The notes beneath the pieces were generated by a model. It was not told the DNA's origin. It made no database searches and was given only the letters and a program-made list of their open reading frames with translations. Shown one piece after another: positions 58,410-64,000 of a stretch of DNA of 64,000 nt (position 1 is its first letter; each line of letters starts with the position of its first letter). Both the position numbers and the translations under genes were made by a program. The stretch is from Molossus alvarezi (Eukaryota; Chordata; Mammalia; Chiroptera; Molossidae): NCBI GenBank assembly GCA_037176705.1, contig CM073886.1, positions 127,998,001 through 128,062,000 on the forward strand, given 5' to 3'.

Positions 58410-58838
58410 GAGGTGGGTTAACTGAGGACACCCATGTATGTCCAAATCCTAATCCGCAGAACCTGTGAATGTTGCCTTATAAGGCAAAGGGCATTTTGCA
58501 GAGGTGATTAAGTAAGTTAAGGGTTTTGAGACAGAGAGATTATCCAGATGGCCTGATGCAATCACAGAGGTCCCCCAGGAGGGACCAGAAGGAATCAGAG
58601 TTAGAAGAGGAGACATAGACATGTGGAGGACTCTGAGGATGGAGAGCTGGGAACACAAGTCAAAGTTGAGGAATACCAGAAGCTGAAAAGGACAAGAGCC
58701 CCGATCCTGCCTGAGACCCTCCAGGGAAACTGATGTTGGACTTCTGACCTCCAGAGCTGTAAGGAGCAAATGTGTAGGGTGTTTCTAGTCACTAACTTTG
58801 TGGTCATTTGTTACGGTGACAGTAGGAAATGAACACGC
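58410..58838 (+). mobile_element. MLT1-type MaLR solo LTR
   Basis: 'atgtccaaatcctaatccgc', 'agaacctgtgaatgttgcct', 'cattttgcagaggtgattaa', '..ggacttctgacctccagagc', and 'ctttgtggtcatttgttacg' follow MLT1 from the 5' third to the 3' end. It is about 430 bp, without internal sequence. Confidence 0.88.
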
Positions 58839-59324
58839 TCAGACTCCCCATTATTATGGGCTGAACCTTCACAGAAATCAGAACTTTCCTGATAATGAGG
58901 TTTTCCTGTCTGTGTTTTCTCTTATTTGGGAGAACCGAGGTATTCTTAAATAAGTTTCTGTTCCATGTGATGAACCAATTTATTTCTCGAGACTTTGAAT
59001 ATTTTAGTACTAACAAATCTTATTTTTCAATGGGGAATGCATTGCACATCTTAAAGAATTTAACATGAGTACAATGTTATGGAATTGCTACTTACTGCTG
59101 TGGGCTCCTACCCATGAATTGCTCTAGCTGATAGATTTCAATAAATTTGATCTTAAGAGATCCACATGCATTCATTAATTCATAAAGAATTACAAAAGTT
59201 ATTGTCAACCCACTGCATTTGAGGCTATTTCTAGTTCTTGTGGGCACAGTGATGAATAGGGGAAAAAATCAGAACCAGAAAGTTATTAGCCCAATAAGAG
59301 AAATGTATACAGAAAACTCTGTTG
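58839..59324. other. Unassigned stretch
   Basis: Nothing is recognised between the two LTRs. Confidence 0.4.
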
Positions 59325-59806
59325 GATTGTATGGTCCAATCTGTATTACATCGTGGCCCCCAGTGCCCTAGTCCTACAGGTATTCGTATCATTCAGACTT
59401 GAATATGACCTCCACGACTGACCTTGAGTTGGACCAATGAGATGCATGAAAGCATAATTCAAACAGAGGCTTCATGAGCATTCGCTCACTGGAGCTTGTC
59501 GTTCCGGAACTCTTGCTCTGCAGATCGGACGCCATGCGAAGACGTCCAAGTGAGCCACGTGGAGAAAGCTGAGCAGAGACGAGGTCTCAGGCCCCCAACT
59601 GCCCTGTGAAAGAGCCAGACGTGGGAACAAGCCTCATGGCTTCCCATGGTTGCTCCAGCTCCAGCTTCCTCGGAGTGAAAGCCACATCAGTCGAATAATG
59701 GTTAGTTTAGGTCCTGCCAATCCATAGAATTGTGATCAAATACAACGGTTGTTTCGACCCACTAAGTTTGGGGGCTGTTACACAGCAATAGATGGCTGAA
59801 CTAGGA
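59325..59806 (+). mobile_element. MLT1-type MaLR LTR, diverged subfamily
   Basis: The 3' half is clear: '..acaacggttgtttcgaccca', 'ctaagtttgggggctgttac' and 'acagcaatagatggctgaac'. The 5' part ('cagtgccctagtcctacagg', 'ttggaccaatgagatgcatg', '..ggacgccatgcgaagacg') fits an older MLT1 variant. The left edge is approximate. Confidence 0.65.
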
Positions 59807-61179
59807 ATCCGTGTTGAGAGTGAGGGATCACGGCTATAAGAGCCCCCTAAAACATGGCAGAGGCGGTGGAACCGGGCAGTGAGGATGCTGTTGGTGAGGG
59901 TTTGACGTGCAGGACAAAGATCTCTATCGCAACTAGAGGAGGTTTGTGTCATCTGTTGGTGGAATAATTGGTGAGACTGTCCCTAGCTGACTTAGAAGAC
60001 ATAAAAAGTGCCTAATAAATCACTGGATAGAGTGATATTTCAGGAAGAACATTAAAAGTATAATCTGGGTTTTTTTTTGTTTTTTTTCAAGCTGTCTTTG
60101 ATAAAGTATTTCAAAAGAGAAATTAACTAAGGAGGGACATGTTCAATGTTTCAGTGGAATTTAGAGGAATTATTTATAAACCAGGACTTGCTAGGTTGGA
60201 AAATAAGACAGTTTTTTGCTTCCATGATTTCCAGCTGATGAAAGGTTTTCAAAGTTAGAAAAGGTCTCCGTGCAAATACTGATACAAAGTATTAACAGGA
60301 AATGTGATTTCTGAGTAATAACGAAGTCATTTGAGACCTGGGAAATATTCAAGAGGGTGCTTCATCGCCTCTTTGTTATACAAAAAAGTGTAAGAAATTT
60401 ACACGCATGCGTCTTACACTCTCTAAGCTAGACGTAAGGGCTCTCCGGACGTGCAAAGAGAGTTGATTTGCAGCACTCCAGTTAGATAGCATTCTCCTCC
60501 TAAGAGATTTACAAACCTCACTTTTCCTAATAGCCCGGGTTACAAGTTGATCATCGGGAAACCCACAAAGCTTTTAAAGAAATTATATCAGCTTGGACTA
60601 AAACCTCTCTGAGCTCTCAACCTTCCATGGTCCAGATGTAGGCTAAGGAAACTATTTACATGCACACACAGACCCAGTGAAGGATGTATCAGAGGGCAGA
60701 TCCAAGAGCCCAGAGGGTGGACCAACCAGCTGCAGAACCCAGCCCAGAGAGAGAACTCAGTCCTAATGGACATACTTTTTGTCTCCCGGCCCCCAGCAAT
60801 GCAAAGGGTGGAATTTCAGAATTGCTATGGATCAGTAACTGCTATGTGCTTCTCATCACTCCACCCCTCATTTTTGAATAACACATTGTCCCTCTCTCAC
60901 CATTGTATGTCCATCCCTGTTGCACCCTCAGCATACAGTCTGGATGACAGATACCTTTAGTTCACAGGTCTTCAGATAAGGGAGAAGCTGCAGCTGAAGA
61001 GTCTCACCAACTTCTTGAATCTGATTTCAACTATGAGATTCTGGACGCCAAGCCTGAGCACAGTGCCATGAAGTGATGGGGCTGGAGCAGTCTTCCAGGA
61101 GGGATGTCAGTGCATTTTACAGATGGGAAGGATATGAACATCACTGGGAACCAGGGACGAACTGTGCTGGACGACTACC
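59807..61179. other. Unassigned stretch
   Basis: No gene or named repeat is recognised. Frames of 60-65 codons look random. Confidence 0.45.
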
Positions 61180-61985
61180 ACTTCTATTGAGATATATTAT
61201 AATTGACATATAACATTATATTCATTTTGAGTGTACAAATTAATAATTTTATATTATATATATACATATATTTATCAAAATGATTTTAAAAGTAAGTCAC
61301 TATTATCCACCATAGTTAGAATTTTTTTCTTGTGGTGAGAACTTGTAAGAGTTACTCTCTCAGCAACTGTCACAGACAATACAGTATTATTAACTGTAGT
61401 TACTGTGCTATACATTACATCCCCAGGATTTATTTATTTTATAACTGAAAGTTTGTACCTTTTGACCTTCATTCACTTTTCCTACCCCTCTCCTCAGATT
61501 CTGGCAAGCACCAATCTGCTCTCTGTATCTATGAGTTCAGTTTGTTAGTTTATTGTTTTAGATTCCATATATAAGTGAAATTATATGGTATTTATCTTTG
61601 TCTGACTATTTCACTTAGCATTATGCCCTCCAGATCTACCTATATTGTCACAAATAGCAGGGTTTCCTTCTTTTTTATAGCTGAATAATATTTCAATATA
61701 TACTGCATTTTCTTTATGCATTTTTCCATCGATGGACATGTAGGCTGCTGCCATGTCTCGGTTATTGTAAATAATGTTGCAAGGAGTATGGGGGTACATA
61801 TATTTTTTTGAGTTAACATTTGCATTTCCTTGGGATAAATACCCAGAAGTAGAATTGTGGAATCAAATAATAGATCTATTTTTAACTTTTTGAGGAAGCT
61901 TCATATTGTTTTCCATGGGGGGCTGCACCATTTTACCTCCCCACAATAGCGCACAAGCATGCACTGTTCCCAACTTTTTCCTCCT
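61180..61985 (-). mobile_element. L1MA-type 3' end
   Basis: Reversed 3' UTR ('cttctattgagatatattat', 'acatataacattatattcat', 'gctatacattacatccccag') then reversed ORF2 end: 'ccatatataagtgaaattat', 'atttcacttagcattatgcc', '..tagctgaataatatttcaat', 'ggataaatacccagaagtag' and 'ttgttttccatggggggctg'. It is about 800 bp. Confidence 0.94.
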
Positions 61986-63147
61986 GTATGTACTGTTCTG
62001 TATTCTCTACCAAGAACTAAAAAATATAAGGCAACTTAGCGCCTATAATTTCACTGATCCTGGTAGAAGGCACAAGACTCTGGGGTCAGAGCTAAAAGAA
62101 ACATGATTACTCCTAACAATTACAGTAGCTAGAGGATTGTCACTTTTATGCTAGCTACACGTGTCTCATTGCCCACAGGGTGACAACAAGGGCCATATTG
62201 CACCTGAACACACAGTAGCTTATGTTAGAGGACAGGAACTCCAAATAAAATCCAAATCATCTGTCAAGGTCAGTAACCCTGCTAGACGTTCTCTGGAAAG
62301 AGACATTCATTTCATTATCCTGGCCTTTCCCTCCAGAGGGAGATACAATGTCTACCTTCTAGGAGTATTTATCATACAGCTATTCTTTTTTACACACAAA
62401 AAGTGACTTTATATTGCTACCAAGTATAAATAAATGTGTACACCACATAACGGGTGACAAGCAGATTAAACATTAAAAATAAATAAAGTCAAATCGTTGG
62501 GTGCCTAACCCCTGTGAATATAAATGTAACGCAAGTTAACCTAGCCGGCTTAAATGTCCTTCTAGCTATCATGCCACATTCAAAAAACCATCAACTGAGC
62601 ATCTCACCAAGTTGAAAAGTGACTTAAATCCCTACCAAAGGCACTGGAATGGCAGAGCAGGTTGGATGCCTCCGCAGCACACAATGAGATGTTACTTTTC
62701 TCCATTTCCCTTCCTGCGGTGGGAGATGTCCTGCCCCTCCCATCGCTCTCCCCTAACGCTCACCCAACGATGACACATTTCTTGCTTCTGACTGGAGCCT
62801 TCCCAGATCTAACTTTCTTCAGAAACAGCAGTTTTCTGGCCTTTAAAAACTAAACAAACCTAAACGTCTTTATCCACACTTTGCTCAGGATGAGAAAAGT
62901 TGGCCAGCCTGACAACGCTGTGTGCGCTCACGCGCGTGCACGTGTGTGAACATTTGCTATTGTTTCCATGGCATAAGCAAGGACACATTCGCTAGAGCCT
63001 TGTCACATTGAAAAGTGCTCAGTGACGCATGCATCCCTGTCCATTCCTCTCAACAATTTCACACCTCCGCTCTCTGACATTTACTAACAGGATCCACAGA
63101 CCCTCAGTCCAAAGTGTTGCGGGAAGTTAAGGAGGGTACCCTGCACT
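61986..63147. other. Unassigned stretch
   Basis: Only the alternating TG/CG tract at 62919-62948 stands out. No gene or named repeat is recognised. Confidence 0.45.
62919..62948. repeat. Alternating purine-pyrimidine tract
   Basis: 'tgtgtgcgctcacgcgcgtg' then 'cacgtgtgtg': mostly TG/CG steps with Z-DNA potential. Confidence 0.75.
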
Positions 63148-63460
63148 GTCCAATCACAAGAGTACGAGGCTACTGAATATTTGAAATATGGGAACATCCA
63201 AGTGAAATGTACCATATGTCTAAAACACATCCCAGATTTTAAAGACTTAATATAAAAAATAATACAGCTCATCAAAGATGTTTTTATTGATTAAAAGTTG
63301 AAATGATCATATTTTTGATATACAGGGTAAATTAATATATGTGATACACGATGGGAATCAGTTTCATCTGTTTCTTTTTTATGTTTAAAAAAGGACTCCC
63401 GGAAAAAATAAAATGACATCAGTGACTCACATTTGTGGTGCAGATTATCTTAGGACCGGG
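63148..63460. mobile_element. Ancient DNA-transposon-like repeat, family unresolved
   Basis: 'ggctactgaatatttgaaat', 'atgtctaaaacacatcccag', 'attttaaagacttaatataa', '..ttttattgattaaaagttga', 'aatgatcatatttttgatat', 'cagtttcatctgtttctttt' and the final '..actcacatttgtggtgcaga' follow a well-known mammalian repeat with 'gtggct' terminal parts ('cttgaaatgtggctag..ggatttcgaagacttagta'). Its exact Repbase name escapes me. Confidence 0.55.
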
Positions 63461-64000
63461 CAGCTCTCAAAGCGCTGTCTGGAGAGATCGCCCAGAACAA
63501 GGAGCTAGTTAGTCCCTCTACTCAGAGGAAGTGAAGAAATACAAGAGGAACATTGACCCCCCAGAAATTATTTTCGGTTATCAGCAGAGATTTTTGTCTG
63601 TCTGTTTGTTTCAGTACTGGATACATTCCTTTTTATTGTAAAAACTTTAATGTTAATTCAGGTCAAGGATCCTCTTCTGCCCTGACCCAGCTTTGCTTAA
63701 ATCTTGCCTCTTCGGCTGTTGGAAGAAGGTGGCAGGTTCTGGTCCAGAGAAACTCATCTTTTCTCCTTCTAGGCATGTGCTCCCGACCGCTGGGGGAAGG
63801 GTGGACAAATAGGGGACTTAGGTGTCAACGAGAGAGATGTCTCTGATTTCACTTTGATATCGATTGGTTTGATTTGTTCCTAGTATCTTCTAATGACACG
63901 ATGCTTCGGTAATATATGGACATATTGTGTTCACCTTGCCCCAGACTCTTTCTCCAAAAGATAGCTTTGACGAGACTCCCTTTGACAAATCAAAGGTACA
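63461..64000. other. Unassigned stretch at the right edge
   Basis: A 97-codon plus-strand frame (63553-63846) has no recognisable motif. No repeat is identified. Confidence 0.45.

Overview
This window looks like a piece of a bat (microbat) nuclear genome. The diagnostic sign is a set of tRNA-derived SINEs of the Ves type. They have a Pol III A box and B box at the head, a (CT)n tract, and a tail ending in a 'tcctcgggtgagga' motif or its older variants. They occur beside mammalian L1, L2, MIR, MER20, MER5, MLT1/MLT2-type LTRs and a mariner-type MITE. Family names come from recalled consensus sequences, not from a search, and I cannot name the species.

I find no convincing protein-coding exon, tRNA, rRNA or snRNA gene. 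All long open frames are explained by repeats, by antisense of repeats, or by GC-rich composition. The window is best read as intergenic or intronic DNA.

Layout. 0-3.6 kb: an MLT1-type LTR, a MIR relic and two dinucleotide repeats. 3.6-6.3 kb: a long but decayed LINE-2 on the plus strand. 6.9-7.4 kb: an L1 3' end on the minus strand. 8.6-11.2 kb: MER20, an L2 split by an L1 tail, and a Ves SINE. 12-15.3 kb: two CpG-rich, largely repeat-free blocks around a MER5-type transposon and a MIR. 15.4-26 kb: an L2 tail, a TG/TA tract, Ves copies, an unidentified coding-like relic near 20 kb, L1 ends, a MIR, an L2, a second MER20-like copy and an L1 split by Ves. 26.3 kb: a short interstitial telomeric repeat. 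29-33.9 kb: MER5A, MIR, L2, a consensus CTCF motif, and L1/HAL1-like sequence containing a clean five-copy 34-bp tandem array. 35-38.5 kb: L2, a compound microsatellite, an L1 3' end, Ves, MIR, and a CpG-island-like block with a small hydrophobic ORF. 39-44.6 kb: an MLT1-like LTR, an MLT2-like LTR split by Ves, MIR, an L2 tail, an L1 ORF2 fragment, and a young Ves copy with a perfect 15-bp target-site duplication. 44.7-58 kb: mostly unassigned AT-rich DNA, with one L1 (50.6-51.8 kb) and a mariner MITE (52.1 kb). 58.4-64 kb: two MLT1-type LTRs, an L1 3' end and an old DNA transposon.

I found no dedicated novel system. The items most worth a second look are the 34-bp array, the coding-like relic at 19.9-20.5 kb, the interstitial telomeric repeat, the CpG-rich block at 37.9-38.5 kb, and the CTCF motifs (one of them carried by a Ves SINE).
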